DNA of 64,000 bases from Apibacter sp. B3706 (GCF_011082725.1 NZ_CP049715.1:1116001-1180000), one strand, 5' to 3'; positions 52,585 to 62,518 are shown, counted from the first letter of the stretch. Made by a program: numbers and translations. The notes: generated from the letters alone by a model not told the origin.

Positions 52585-53454
52585 ATGAATTTGTACCAAG
52601 TAAATCACCAATCAATTTCCAATGAAATAATCAATACCACAGCTATTGAAAAATTGCTAAATAAATTACTTGATTTGGTTTATGATCTGGGAATAAAAAT
52701 TGTTACCTGCTTAGTGGTTTATTACCTGGGAAGGTTTTTAATAAAATGGATTGAAAAATTATTTCATAAATTTTTAGAAAGGAGAAAAATTGATCCTTCT
52801 GTCAAGTCATTTCTGGGAAGTTTATGTAATATTACTCTAACCATTTTGTTGGTTTTGTCCATAATTGGAATTTTAGGAATTCAAACCACCTCCTTTGCTG
52901 CATTAATTGCTTCTGCCGGTTTGGCTATTGGTATGGCAATGAAAGACAATCTTGGAAATTTTGCCGGAGGAGTCATGATTCTTTTTAACAAACCCATAAA
53001 AATTGGAGATCACATCTTAGCTCAAAATCAAGAAGGAGTGGTGCAATCCATTGGTATATTATATACAGTTTTAACCACCGGTGACAATAAAACCATATAT
53101 ATCCCTAACGGACCATTATCCACAGGATCCATACTTAATTTTTCAACGCAACCACAAAGAAGAATAGATATAACCATAGGGGTTGATTATGGAACTTCAC
53201 TTCAAGATGTCAAAGACATTCTTAATGAAATTATCAGATCTAATACCTCCATACTAAAGTCTCCTGAACCTTTCATTGGATTATTAAAATTAAATGACAG
53301 TTCTATTGACTTTGTAATTAGGGTTTGGGTTGAATCATCCAACTATTGGCCTGTTTATTTCTTTCTTAATGAAAACATTTATGAGAAATTTACACATGCC
53401 AAAATTAATATACCATTCCCTCAGCTTACCGTGCATATGGCCAATGATAATTAA
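52585..53454 (+). CDS. MscS-family mechanosensitive channel
   Basis: A 289-residue channel with about three transmembrane helices in the first 120 residues; the pore helix is GLAIGMAMKDNLGNFAGGVMILFNKP (by parts AGLAIGMAMKDN and FAGGVMILFNKPIKIGD), the MscS signature, followed by the beta domain (YTVLTTGDNKTIYIPNG) and the C-terminal cytosolic domain. It opens on membrane tension and releases solutes during osmotic down-shock. It is a single gene with a likely terminator just after it. Confidence 0.92.
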   Translation: MNLYQVNHQSISNEIINTTAIEKLLNKLLDLVYDLGIKIVTCLVVYYLGRFLIKWIEKLFHKFLERRKIDPSVKSFLGSLCNITLTILLVLSIIGILGIQTTSFAALIASAGLAIGMAMKDNLGNFAGGVMILFNKPIKIGDHILAQNQEGVVQSIGILYTVLTTGDNKTIYIPNGPLSTGSILNFSTQPQRRIDITIGVDYGTSLQDVKDILNEIIRSNTSILKSPEPFIGLLKLNDSSIDFVIRVWVESSNYWPVYFFLNENIYEKFTHAKINIPFPQLTVHMANDN

Positions 53455-53455
53455 T

Positions 53456-53473
53456 AGCTAAAACTAGCTTTTT
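53456..53473 (+). terminator. Probable terminator after the MscS gene
   Basis: AGCTA-AAAC-TAGCT followed by five T residues, starting within two bases of the stop. A second possible hairpin, AAACTAG/CTAGTTT, lies at 53461-53486. Confidence 0.6.
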
Positions 53474-53602
53474 AAAAATCTAGTTTCCTTTTAAACTAAC
53501 TTAATTATTTTGAAAAATTTTACGAATGTCTTTAAAAATTTAAGTTAAAAATTTATTCATATTGTTAAAATAACTATATATTTGCACCGTCAAATATTTA
53601 GG

Positions 53603-53629
53603 TCAAATACATTTTGGCCCAGTATTTGA
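53603..53629. promoter_or_regulatory. Putative MarR operator (TCAAATAC-N11-GTATTTGA)
   Basis: An eight-pair perfect inverted repeat with the GC-rich spacer ATTTTGGCCCA, lying between two promoter candidates. A related half-site TCAAATAT occurs at 53590-53597. Confidence 0.5.
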
Positions 53630-53694
53630 TATTGTAAAACACGATTAATAAGCACACTTATTATATGGAAACTTATAAATTTAACAAACAATAA

Positions 53695-53727
53695 TTTGCA
53701 TTTTAGTAAGTATACATATTATATTTG
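53695..53727 (+). promoter_or_regulatory. Promoter of the MarR-efflux operon
   Basis: TTTG at 53695-53698 and TATATTTG at 53720-53727 with a 21-base spacer, 28 bases before the MarR start. It fits the Bacteroidota consensus closely. Confidence 0.68.
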
Positions 53728-53755
53728 CACTTTCAATTTTTGTTAACGAAAAAAT

Positions 53756-54289
53756 ATGCAAACTAATTATAAGGGATTTCTCCTAAATATCACCGATAGC
53801 GACAAAACAGGATTTCTGCTTTGGAAAGTAAATAATCTTTGGCAAAGAGAATTTAAAAAAAACTTTGAACACTTAGATTTGACACATAGCCAATTAGTAT
53901 TGCTTTTATCTATTTTATGGGGAGAAACTAACCAAACTGAAGTAACTCAAAAAAGTCTTTCAGATAAAGCGGGTATTGATCCCATGACTACTTCTACCGT
54001 TTTACGAACTTTACAAAAAAAAGGCTTGATCAAAAGAAAATTTAATAAAAAAGATTCGAGAACTAAACTAATTTCATTAACAGAAGATGGAAAAACAATT
54101 ATTAAAAATGCAACTAAGGTTATAAAAAAATTCAATACATCATTTTTTAGTTCACTAAAAGATCAACAAAACCAATTTCAGCAAAATTTGGTAACTCTTT
54201 TAGATGATGACATCTATGCTGATGAAATTAAACAAACCTGTTGTAAAGAATACGTACTTAATAATAACAATAATTTAGAAAAATCATAA
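53756..54289 (+). CDS. MarR-family transcriptional regulator
   Basis: A 177-residue regulator with a winged helix: HSQLVLLLSILWGE, the recognition helix in SLSDKAGIDPMTTSTVLRTLQKKGLI and the wing KRKFNKKDSRTKLISLTEDGK (by parts). It opens the RND efflux operon, two bases before the adaptor gene, so it almost surely controls that operon and is relieved by a toxic ligand. A C-terminal CC pair (QTCCKEY) could make it redox-sensitive. Cytoplasmic dimer. Confidence 0.9.
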   Translation: MQTNYKGFLLNITDSDKTGFLLWKVNNLWQREFKKNFEHLDLTHSQLVLLLSILWGETNQTEVTQKSLSDKAGIDPMTTSTVLRTLQKKGLIKRKFNKKDSRTKLISLTEDGKTIIKNATKVIKKFNTSFFSSLKDQQNQFQQNLVTLLDDDIYADEIKQTCCKEYVLNNNNNLEKS

Positions 54290-54291
54290 AT

Positions 54292-55440
54292 ATGAAACTC
54301 AGAAAAATACAAATTATAGCTTTGCTATTCACTGCTGCAACATCCACATTGTATGTGTCTTGTGGCGGTGATAAGAAAAATGCAGCAGGTATGGCTGCTA
54401 TGGGCGGGCAAGCCAATCAAGTGCTACCCTATCCGGTAAAAGTAGTTACTTCACAAACTGCTGTTTTGGAAACAGATTATCCGGCAACCATAAAAGGTGA
54501 AGAAGACATTGAAATTCGACCAATGGTTGAAGGATTCATTAAAACAATTAATGTAGACGAAGGTTCTGTAGTTAAAAAAGGACAAGTTTTATTTACATTG
54601 GATGCGCCACAATACAAACAAAATGTATTAAATGCAGAAGCTGCCATTAAAACTGCAAAAGCTCAAGTTGACAATGCAGTTATGGATGTAACAAAAATCA
54701 CCCCTTTGGTTGAAAAAGGAATTGTAAGTAAATATCAATTAGAATCTGCACAATATGCTTTACAGACTAAACGTGCTGCTTTAAATCAAGCACAAACTGC
54801 TTTAGCTATTGCGAACACTAATTTATCTTATACCGTTCTTACCAGTCCGGTTAATGGAATTGTTGGTTCCATACCTTATCGTTTAGGTAGTTTAGTTAAT
54901 AGTACCACTACCTTAACTACTGTGGCGAATACTTCCAATGTATATGTATATTTTTCTTTAAACGAAAAACAATTATTGGATTTCCTTAAAAATACACCGG
55001 GTGCTACTCAAGCAGAAAAAATCAAAAAATCCGAACCGGTGACTTTAATTTTAGCTGACGGTACCGAATACAATGAAAAAGGTAAAATTGAAACTATCAA
55101 CGGTATTGTAAACACTTCTACAGGTTCTGCAAATTTCAGATCTAGTTTTCCTAATCCGCAAGGTATTTTAAGAAGTGGTTCAACCGGATCCATACGAATC
55201 AGTACAACTGTTGAAAATGCTTTGGTTATCCCGCAAAAAGCAACCTTTGAAATTCAAGGTCAAACTTTTGTTTTCGTGGTACAAAAAGATAATAAAGTAA
55301 AACAAGTAACCATCAAAGTTACTCCAACACCGGATGGACAATCCTTTATCGTAAATTCAGGATTAAACGAAAACGATAAAATAGTTGTTAACGGAATCCA
55401 GAATTTAAAAGAGGGAATGGAGATCAAACCTCAACTTTAA
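54292..55440 (+). CDS. RND efflux periplasmic adaptor (AcrA/MexA type)
   Basis: A 382-residue adaptor lipoprotein (signal ending LYVS-CGGDKKN). It shows the barrel-sandwich lipoyl halves (PMVEGFIKTINVDEGSVVKKGQVLF by parts, and SYTVLTSPVNGIVG), a coiled-coil hairpin between them (NAEAAIKTAKAQVDNA, ALNQAQTALAIAN) and the membrane-proximal end (DKIVVNGIQNLKEGM). It bridges the pump and outer-membrane channel. Second gene of the operon. Confidence 0.93.
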   Translation: MKLRKIQIIALLFTAATSTLYVSCGGDKKNAAGMAAMGGQANQVLPYPVKVVTSQTAVLETDYPATIKGEEDIEIRPMVEGFIKTINVDEGSVVKKGQVLFTLDAPQYKQNVLNAEAAIKTAKAQVDNAVMDVTKITPLVEKGIVSKYQLESAQYALQTKRAALNQAQTALAIANTNLSYTVLTSPVNGIVGSIPYRLGSLVNSTTTLTTVANTSNVYVYFSLNEKQLLDFLKNTPGATQAEKIKKSEPVTLILADGTEYNEKGKIETINGIVNTSTGSANFRSSFPNPQGILRSGSTGSIRISTTVENALVIPQKATFEIQGQTFVFVVQKDNKVKQVTIKVTPTPDGQSFIVNSGLNENDKIVVNGIQNLKEGMEIKPQL

Positions 55441-55497
55441 TTTTCTTAACGTAAAAAGAAGTATTATAACTTTAAATAATAAAAAAGAAATAAAACA

Positions 55498-58400
55498 ATG
55501 CTTAAAACATTCATAGAAAGACCCGTTCTTTCCACAGTTATATCCATTATAATTGTGATTCTGGGTATTTTAGGGGTAGTTTCTCTACCGGTTGCCCAAT
55601 ATCCCGAAATTGCTCCGCCGACGGTACAGGTAACTACTAACTATCCGGGAGCAAATGCCGACGTGGTCATGAAAAGTGTTATCATTCCATTGGAAGAACA
55701 AATCAATGGAGTTGAAAACATGACTTATATAACATCGAGTGCAACCAATGACGGTAGTGCTACCATTACTGTTTATTTTAAACAAGATGCGAACCCTGAT
55801 ATTGCTGCCGTTAACGTTCAAAACTTGGCAGCTCGTGCCAACAGTTTACTTCCATCGGAAGTAACCAAAAACGGGGTGATTGTACAAAAAACACAAAGTA
55901 GTAATATCTTGTTTATCGGTTTAGTTAGTAAAAGTAAAAACTACGATCAAAAATTTTTACAAAACTATGCGAACATCAACATATTACCTCAGATAAAAAG
56001 AATCTCCGGAGTGGGTGATGCTCAAGCGAGAGGTGCTAATACTTATTCCATGCGTATATGGTTGAAACCTGACGTAATGGCAACTTACGGTATTACTCCT
56101 GCTGACGTAAATGCTTTATTAGCAGAGCAAAATTTAGAAGCAGCTCCCGGTGCATTAGGTGAAAATAGTGCACAAACATTTACCTATACGTTAAAATACA
56201 CCGGTCGTTTAGTAAGTACTGAACAATTCGGTGATATGGTTTTAAAATCTCTTCCAAATGGAGATGTTTTACGATTAAAAGATATAGCAAGAGTGGAAGT
56301 TGGTTCTGAAAACTATCAAATTACTTCTACCATCGACGGAAATCCATCTGTAATTATCAGTATTGCGCAAACTGCAGGTTCTAATGCACAACAAATTATC
56401 AACGAAGTTGAAAAAGTTTTAGATAATGCAAAAAGTTCTTATCCTCCGGGAGTAGAAACTGTATATATGATGAATGCGAACGATTTCCTTAATGCTTCCA
56501 TTGAAAAAGTTATTCATACCTTATTTGAAGCATTCGTATTAGTATTTATCGTTGTTTTGGTATTCTTACAAGATTTACGATCTACTTTGATTCCTGCCAT
56601 TTCAGTTATCGTGGCTATCGTAGGTACATTCTTCTTCTTGTTAATATTTGGATTTACCATTAATATTTTAACCTTATTCGCATTAATTTTGGCAATTGGT
56701 ATCGTGGTGGATGACGCGATTGTGGTCGTCGAGGCCGTCCATGCTAAATTGGAAGACGGAATGAAAGATGCCAAAAAAGCTTCTTTACATGCGATGGACG
56801 AAATAGCGGGAGCAATTGTAGCTATCACATTGGTAATGTCTGCAGTGTTTATTCCGGTAAGTTTTATTGGTGGAACCTCAGGAGTTTTCTATAAACAATT
56901 CGGGTTAACCTTAGCGGTTTCTATTGTACTTTCTGCGATTAATGCGCTTACGTTGAGTCCTGCATTATGTGCATTATTATTAAAACCTCATGATGACAAA
57001 AAACAAAATTCTGTTGTTAAAAAATTAAAAGACGGATTCAACGGAGCTTTTGAAAGTTTAACCAACAGATATAAAAAAGTTTTAATTTGGACCTCTAAAG
57101 CTAAATGGTCTGCATTTGCAATTATTATTGTTTTCTGCGGAATTTTATATTTTCTTATGAAAACAACTCCTACCGACTTTGTACCTCAAGAAGATAGTGG
57201 ATTTATCATCGGGGATATAAGTCTTCCTCCGGCTTCAACACTTGAGCAGTCAACAGCTATTGCTAAACAAGTATTTGAAGTTGCGAAAGGAATTGAAGGA
57301 GTATCCAATGTTGCTCAAATTAACGGTATGAGCTTTATTAGTGGTGCGGGAGGAAACTACTCCGTAATATTAGTAAAATTAAAACCGTGGAAAGAGCGTC
57401 CTAAAATCCAAATAAACGATGTAGTAAAACAACTGTTCATTAGAACAGCAGGTATACAAGGTGGTAAGATTATCTTCTTCGGAACTCCTACCCTTCAAGG
57501 TTTCGGTATCAGTAACGGATTTGAATTCCAAATTCAAGATAAAACCGGAGGTGATATCCGTAAATTCTCTGAAATCAGCGGTAAGTTCTTAGGAGCGTTA
57601 AATCAACGACCTGAAATCATGTATGCAACTACTTCATTCAACCCGAACTATCCTCAATACCAAATTAATGTAAATGTTGCTAAAGTCAAACAAGCCGGTT
57701 TAGCCGTAACAGACATTTTAGGTGCTTTACAAGGATACATTGGTGGTGTATATGCTTCTAATTACAATGAATTCGGTAAACAATATAAGGTTATGATCCA
57801 GGCAGATCCTAAATACAGAAAAAATGTAGAAGATCTTAATGGAATGTATGTAAGGACCAATAGTGGAGAAATGGCACCAATTGCCGGATTTATTACCTTG
57901 ACTAGAGTGTACGGTCCGCAATCTCTACAAAGATTTAACCTTTACCAATCCATACCTGTAAATGGACAACCCAATGCAGGATATAGTGCCGGTGATGCGG
58001 TTAGAGCTATTGAAGAAGTTGCTAAACAAACGCTTCCTCAAGGATATTCTTTCGAATATTCAGGAATGACCAGAGAGCAAGTGAACAACAGTGGTTCACA
58101 AACTGTTTATATATTCTTATTGTGTTTGATTTTCGTATATTTCTTATTATCAGCTTTATATGAAAGCTACATTTTACCTTTAGCTATTATCATTTCTTTA
58201 CCTATAGGTTTAGCAGGAGCTTTCTTATTCGCTAAATTATTCGGAATTACAAACAATATTTATTTACAGATCAGTTTAATTATGCTTATCGGTTTATTAG
58301 CGAAAAACTCTATTTTGATCGTAGAGTATGCAGTTCAACGTAGAGAGCATGGAATGAGTATCATTGATGCTGCCGTTGAAGGTGCCGTTGCCCGTTTAAG

Positions 58401-58653
58401 ACCTATATTAATGACCTCCTTCGCATTTATTTTCGGATTATTCCCGTTAATGGTAGCAACCGGTGCAGGAGCTGTTGGTAACCGTTCAATCGGTACAGCT
58501 GCTATTGGTGGTATGTTAATTGGTACTGTAATTGGATTAGTAGTTACTCCTATGCTGTTTGCTGTATTCCAATCTTTACAGGAAAAGGCAACGCATAAAC
58601 CTTCCGTGGTTTTAAGAGAACAAAACGATAACGATGATGATGATGATGAATAA
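55498..58653 (+). CDS. RND multidrug efflux pump (AcrB/MexB, HAE1 type)
   Basis: A 1051-residue inner-membrane pump with 12 transmembrane helices and two large periplasmic loops. The proton-relay residues are seen: the Asp pair in GIVVDDAIVVVEAVH and Lys in GLLAKNSILIVEYA. The start FIERPVLSTVISIIIVILG is the standard HAE1 start. It exports hydrophobic drugs or bile-type compounds. It ends in a run of Asp (NDNDDDDDE) encoded by a GAT repeat that may vary in length. Confidence 0.95.
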   Translation: MLKTFIERPVLSTVISIIIVILGILGVVSLPVAQYPEIAPPTVQVTTNYPGANADVVMKSVIIPLEEQINGVENMTYITSSATNDGSATITVYFKQDANPDIAAVNVQNLAARANSLLPSEVTKNGVIVQKTQSSNILFIGLVSKSKNYDQKFLQNYANINILPQIKRISGVGDAQARGANTYSMRIWLKPDVMATYGITPADVNALLAEQNLEAAPGALGENSAQTFTYTLKYTGRLVSTEQFGDMVLKSLPNGDVLRLKDIARVEVGSENYQITSTIDGNPSVIISIAQTAGSNAQQIINEVEKVLDNAKSSYPPGVETVYMMNANDFLNASIEKVIHTLFEAFVLVFIVVLVFLQDLRSTLIPAISVIVAIVGTFFFLLIFGFTINILTLFALILAIGIVVDDAIVVVEAVHAKLEDGMKDAKKASLHAMDEIAGAIVAITLVMSAVFIPVSFIGGTSGVFYKQFGLTLAVSIVLSAINALTLSPALCALLLKPHDDKKQNSVVKKLKDGFNGAFESLTNRYKKVLIWTSKAKWSAFAIIIVFCGILYFLMKTTPTDFVPQEDSGFIIGDISLPPASTLEQSTAIAKQVFEVAKGIEGVSNVAQINGMSFISGAGGNYSVILVKLKPWKERPKIQINDVVKQLFIRTAGIQGGKIIFFGTPTLQGFGISNGFEFQIQDKTGGDIRKFSEISGKFLGALNQRPEIMYATTSFNPNYPQYQINVNVAKVKQAGLAVTDILGALQGYIGGVYASNYNEFGKQYKVMIQADPKYRKNVEDLNGMYVRTNSGEMAPIAGFITLTRVYGPQSLQRFNLYQSIPVNGQPNAGYSAGDAVRAIEEVAKQTLPQGYSFEYSGMTREQVNNSGSQTVYIFLLCLIFVYFLLSALYESYILPLAIIISLPIGLAGAFLFAKLFGITNNIYLQISLIMLIGLLAKNSILIVEYAVQRREHGMSIIDAAVEGAVARLRPILMTSFAFIFGLFPLMVATGAGAVGNRSIGTAAIGGMLIGTVIGLVVTPMLFAVFQSLQEKATHKPSVVLREQNDNDDDDDE

Positions 58654-58678
58654 GTATAACAAAATAAAAGAATTAAGA

Positions 58679-60067
58679 ATGAAAATTCGACCAATTCAAT
58701 ATACAACCTTATTATTAGTTTCCGTAGTACTTAGTTCATGTATTACCGCTAAATATGAGAAACCTCAGATAACCGATAATCAATTGTACAGGGATATGCC
58801 TGTTAAAGATAGTACTACTATTGCAGATATTCCTTGGAGTGATTACTTCAAAGATCCCAATTTGCAAAGCTTGATTAATGAAGGTATTCAAAACAGTTAT
58901 GATTTAAAAATTGCTGTTACGAGAATAAAACAAACTGAAGCTGCGCTTCGTTCTGCCAAACTAGGTTATTTACCTAGTTTGTCTGCAGACGCTTCTTATT
59001 CTAACAGTAAATTAAATACTGTTCAAGGAAACGGAGTTAAAACTCATTCAGAAGTTTTCCAATTGGGAGCATCTGCAAGCTGGGAGCTTGACATTTGGGG
59101 AAAAATTTCCAGTGCCAAAAGATCAGCTTTGGCTTCTTATCTTCAAAGTGATGCGTATAGACGTTTAGTTCAAACTTCTTTAGTGGCAAATATTGCAAAT
59201 AATTATTATTCTCTAATTGCTCAAGATGAACAATTGAAAATAACGCTAAACACCATTAAATTATTAGAAGATAATGTGAAAACTATGGAAGATCTAAAAG
59301 AAGCTAACATAGTAACCGGTGCAGCTGTTGAACAAAGCAGAGCTTTATTATACTCTACTCAAGTGAGTGTTCCTGATTTGGAAAATAATATCAAAGCTTT
59401 GGAAAACAACATCTGTTATTTATTGGGTAGAACTCCCGGACCTATACAAAGATCTTCAATGGCTCGACAAACAGTTCCTAGTCAATTTGACTATGGAGTG
59501 CCTGCTCAACTATTGTCTAAAAGACCTGATGTAATGATGTATGAACTTGCATATCGTGCTGCATTTGAAGATACTAATGTTGCGAAAGCATCTTTATATC
59601 CTTCTTTAACAATTACCGGTAATGCAGGGTATTCTACCTTAAAGAATTTAGATAATTTCTTTGATCACTCCAGTCTTTTTGCAAGTGTGGTAGGAGGTTT
59701 AACACAACCTATTTTTAATCAAGGAAAATTAAGAAGCCAACTGAGAATAAGACAAGCTCAACAAGAAGAAGCCTTGCTTAACTTCAAAAATTCAGTTTTA
59801 AATTCAAGTGTTGAAGTTTCTAATGCTTTATTTGCTTATGAAAAAGCTAAAAGTAAAGACTACGACAGAAGCTTACAGATAAATTCTTTAGTTAAATCTG
59901 TTGATTTTACTAAACAATTATTAATATACAGCGATGCTAATTATACAGAAGTTTTAAATGCTGAAAGAGACTTATTAAATGCAAGATTAAGTCAAGTTAA
60001 TGATAAACTTCAACAATTACAAGCTTCAATTAACCTTTACAAAGCTTTAGGTGGAGGTGTTAACTAA
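58679..60067 (+). CDS. Outer-membrane efflux channel lipoprotein (OprM/NodT type)
   Basis: I take the start as ATG 58679, because the protein then begins MKIRPIQYTTLLLVSVVLSS-CITAKYE, a proper lipoprotein signal; an upstream in-frame ATG (58634) lies inside the pump gene. The 462 residues form two repeats of the TolC-type fold: SYDLKIAVTRIKQTEAALRSAKLGYLPSL (by parts) and SKRPDVMMYELAYRAAFEDTNVAKASLYPSL (by parts). It completes the tripartite pump. It is followed by a strong terminator. Confidence 0.93.
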   Translation: MKIRPIQYTTLLLVSVVLSSCITAKYEKPQITDNQLYRDMPVKDSTTIADIPWSDYFKDPNLQSLINEGIQNSYDLKIAVTRIKQTEAALRSAKLGYLPSLSADASYSNSKLNTVQGNGVKTHSEVFQLGASASWELDIWGKISSAKRSALASYLQSDAYRRLVQTSLVANIANNYYSLIAQDEQLKITLNTIKLLEDNVKTMEDLKEANIVTGAAVEQSRALLYSTQVSVPDLENNIKALENNICYLLGRTPGPIQRSSMARQTVPSQFDYGVPAQLLSKRPDVMMYELAYRAAFEDTNVAKASLYPSLTITGNAGYSTLKNLDNFFDHSSLFASVVGGLTQPIFNQGKLRSQLRIRQAQQEEALLNFKNSVLNSSVEVSNALFAYEKAKSKDYDRSLQINSLVKSVDFTKQLLIYSDANYTEVLNAERDLLNARLSQVNDKLQQLQASINLYKALGGGVN

Positions 60068-60086
60068 ACCAAAGATGTAATGTATT

Positions 60087-60121
60087 AAAAAAGTCGGATT
60101 TTTATAAAATCCGACTTTTTT
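60087..60121. terminator. Strong bidirectional terminator after the efflux operon
   Basis: AAAAAAGTCGGATTTT-TAT-AAAATCCGACTTTTTT, a long stem between the convergent efflux channel and rsgA genes. Confidence 0.92.
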
Positions 60122-60167
60122 ATTTTATGCTGTAAATTACCGGTATGCTAAAATGTGAACACACGTA

Positions 60168-61082
60168 TTATTTTAACTCTTGCATTAACTTTAAATAATG
60201 TGAGTATCTTTTTTCTGATATTCTTCCTTCCTTGACTGCTTCAATAACGGCACATTGCGGTTCATTGATATGTAAGCAATTATTATACTTGCAATAAACC
60301 TTTTCGCGTAAAATTTCGGGAAAATAATCTTGTAATTCTTCTTTATGAATGTCTACTAATTCAAATTCTTTAATACCGGGTATATCAATTATTGCGCCTC
60401 CAAAATCCCATTCATACATTTGCGCAAATGTGGTGGTATGTTTCCCTTTTTCATTATAATTTGATATAGTCGCTACTTTTAAATTTAAATTTTCTTGTAA
60501 AGCATTGATGGTAGAAGATTTTCCACTTCCTGAATGTCCTATAAATACAGAAGTTTTATCTTTTATTTTATTTTTCAACTCTTCTATATGAAGATTGGTC
60601 AATGCAGAAATTCGTAAGGTTGAATATCCTATATTTTGATAAATATTTTCAATCTCTTGCAATTCTTCTAACTCCGTTTCGGATAACAAATCGATTTTAT
60701 TAAACACAATCAAAACAGGAATCTGATAGGCTTCACAAGTAATTAAGCATCGATTTAAAAAACCTAAAGAAGTTTGAGGATGTTTTAGGGTAAAAACTAT
60801 ACAAGCCAAATCTATATTGGATGCTATAATATGTGTTTCTTTAGATAAATTAACCGATTTGCGAATAATATAATTTTTTCGAGGATAAATTTTCGTTATC
60901 CAAGCAATATCATGATCTTCTAATTCGTATTGTATGCGATCTCCTACAGCTAACGGATTGGTATTTCTAATTTTATCTTTTTTAAACTTCCCGCGAATTC
61001 GAGCATCATAAACTTTTCCCGTTGTTATGTCTTTTACCAAATACCAACTTCCTGTAGATTTTAATACGATTGCTTCATTCAT
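60168..61082 (-). CDS. rsgA: Small-subunit biogenesis GTPase RsgA
   Basis: A 304-residue circularly permuted GTPase. An OB-fold N-terminus is followed by G4 (VFNKIDLL), then G1 (GHSGSGKSSTINAL) and G3 (DIPGIKEF), and a C-terminal zinc site with Cys/His spaced as in KVYCKYNNCLHINEPQC. It acts in late 30S ribosome maturation. Normal length, all motifs present. Confidence 0.95.
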   Translation of the reverse strand: MNEAIVLKSTGSWYLVKDITTGKVYDARIRGKFKKDKIRNTNPLAVGDRIQYELEDHDIAWITKIYPRKNYIIRKSVNLSKETHIIASNIDLACIVFTLKHPQTSLGFLNRCLITCEAYQIPVLIVFNKIDLLSETELEELQEIENIYQNIGYSTLRISALTNLHIEELKNKIKDKTSVFIGHSGSGKSSTINALQENLNLKVATISNYNEKGKHTTTFAQMYEWDFGGAIIDIPGIKEFELVDIHKEELQDYFPEILREKVYCKYNNCLHINEPQCAVIEAVKEGRISEKRYSHYLKLMQELK

Positions 61083-61100
61083 AACTCAAAAATATAAAAA

Positions 61101-61127
61101 AAATGCATCCTAAATTGATGCATTTTT
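61101..61127 (-). terminator. Terminator after the DAHP synthase gene
   Basis: AAATGCATC-CTAAATT-GATGCATTT with A/T flanks on both sides, about 22 bases beyond the stop of the leftward gene. Confidence 0.82.
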
Positions 61128-61148
61128 ATTACTATCTAAAACTTATGA

Positions 61149-62225
61149 TTATTCTTCCATAATTTTATTCTGCAATTCAACGGATTCTTTATGAATGGAA
61201 ACTAAAAGATGTTCTAAAAAATCTTCTGATAATCCCATTCTTTCTCCATTGCGAATGGCTAAGTTTTTTAACACATTCCATCGATCGGGTTGAAATATAG
61301 CCACATTATGTTCTTTTTTAAGATTTCCGATCTTTTTTGCAACATCCATTCTGGCAGCTAATAATCCTAACAATTGGTTATCCAACTCATCTATTTCTCC
61401 TCTATATCGGCTTAATTTGGCTGAAAAATCATCCGAATTATCATTCTTTTTTCGCAAAGTAATATCTACCAAAATATCCTTTAAGGCTTCAGGCGTAATT
61501 TGTTGTTTGGCATCACTCCAAGCTTCATCCGGATTATTATGGACTTCAACCATTAATCCGTTATATTCTAAGTTAAAAGCTTGTTGAGCAACTTCTGCAA
61601 TTAAATCTCTTCTTCCTGTTATATGTGACGGATCTCCTAAAATAGGAATATTGGGAAATCGGTCTTTAAGTTCTAAGGCTATCTGCCATTGAGGGTTATT
61701 TCTATATTTTGATTTATTGTGTGAAGAAAAACCTCTATGAATCACCCCTAAATTTTTAATTCCTTGAGCTGCCAATCTTTCCAATGCCCCGATCCATAAA
61801 TCTAAATCAGGATTAACAGGATTTTTAACTAAAACAATTTTATCTGTATCTCGTAAAGATTCTGCTATTTCTTGTATGGTAAAAGGGTTTACAGTTGAAC
61901 GAGCTCCGATCCAAAGGTAATCCACATCAAATTCCAAAGCTAATTTAGCATGAGAAGCATTCGCTACTTCCGTAGCTATAGGCATATTAAATTCATCTTT
62001 TACCCTTTTAAGCCAATTAAGACCTATAGCCCCTACCCCTTCAAAGCTTCCGGGTTTAGTACGAGGTTTCCAAATACCGGCACGAAACACCTGCATATAA
62101 TTCCGATCCATTCGCTCAGCTATTTCCATAACTTGCTTTTCACTTTCTGCACTGCACGGCCCTGCTATTACTAACGGCTTTTCGAATTGTTTAATCCAAT
62201 TCTGGTCTAAATCTTGTAAACTCAT
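61149..62225 (-). CDS. Bifunctional DAHP synthase / chorismate mutase
   Basis: A 358-residue fusion. Residues 1-255 are a type I-beta (KDPG-like) DAHP synthase: PLVIAGPCSAESEKQV, FRAGIWKPRTKPGSFEGVG (by parts) and GDPSHITGRRDL. Residues about 265-355 are an AroQ-type chorismate mutase: FSAKLSRYRGEIDELDNQLLGLLAARM (by parts) and HKESVELQNKIM. The first condenses PEP and erythrose 4-phosphate; the second makes prephenate. The fusion in this order is usual in Bacteroidota and links the first step and the Phe/Tyr branch. Confidence 0.95.
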   Translation of the reverse strand: MSLQDLDQNWIKQFEKPLVIAGPCSAESEKQVMEIAERMDRNYMQVFRAGIWKPRTKPGSFEGVGAIGLNWLKRVKDEFNMPIATEVANASHAKLALEFDVDYLWIGARSTVNPFTIQEIAESLRDTDKIVLVKNPVNPDLDLWIGALERLAAQGIKNLGVIHRGFSSHNKSKYRNNPQWQIALELKDRFPNIPILGDPSHITGRRDLIAEVAQQAFNLEYNGLMVEVHNNPDEAWSDAKQQITPEALKDILVDITLRKKNDNSDDFSAKLSRYRGEIDELDNQLLGLLAARMDVAKKIGNLKKEHNVAIFQPDRWNVLKNLAIRNGERMGLSEDFLEHLLVSIHKESVELQNKIMEE

Positions 62226-62518
62226 AAATATGTTTTCTAAAAGTATGTAAATCTAAAATTTTTTTATTAAATGTCATAAAGTATTTTGCATTTTAAATGA
62301 ATTTTTTATGTTTATATGAGAAGTGTTTTAGTAAAAACTGCAAAAGAGAATGAAATAAAATAATTTGCTTCTTCGTTTTTCTACCATACGAAATATAAGT
62401 TGTACATAATTCATGTTTGATAAGTTTACATGATTGCTAATAAATTTTATTAATTGTAGTTTGCTTCTCAAAAAAATTAGAATTTGTAATTGTATTTTTG
62501 TTAACTATTTAAAAAATT
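62226..62518. other. Divergent intergenic region
   Basis: About 290 AT-rich bases. TATTTTTG at 62493-62500 resembles a -7 element for the rightward EamA gene, but no well-spaced -33 element accompanies it. Nothing else is seen. Confidence 0.45.

Larger units (their letters stand above)
53455..53755 (+). other. Control region of the efflux operon
   Basis: About 300 bases holding a terminator at the left, a possible first -7 element (TATATTTG, 53577-53584), an inverted repeat at 53603-53629 and a strong promoter at 53695-53727 just before the MarR gene. It is the likely place of MarR autoregulation. Confidence 0.6.

Noticed and set aside
58634-58678. Upstream start of the outer-membrane channel inside the pump gene
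   Set aside because: It would place a Met-run and charged segment before the lipoprotein signal. ATG 58679 gives a proper lipobox distance.
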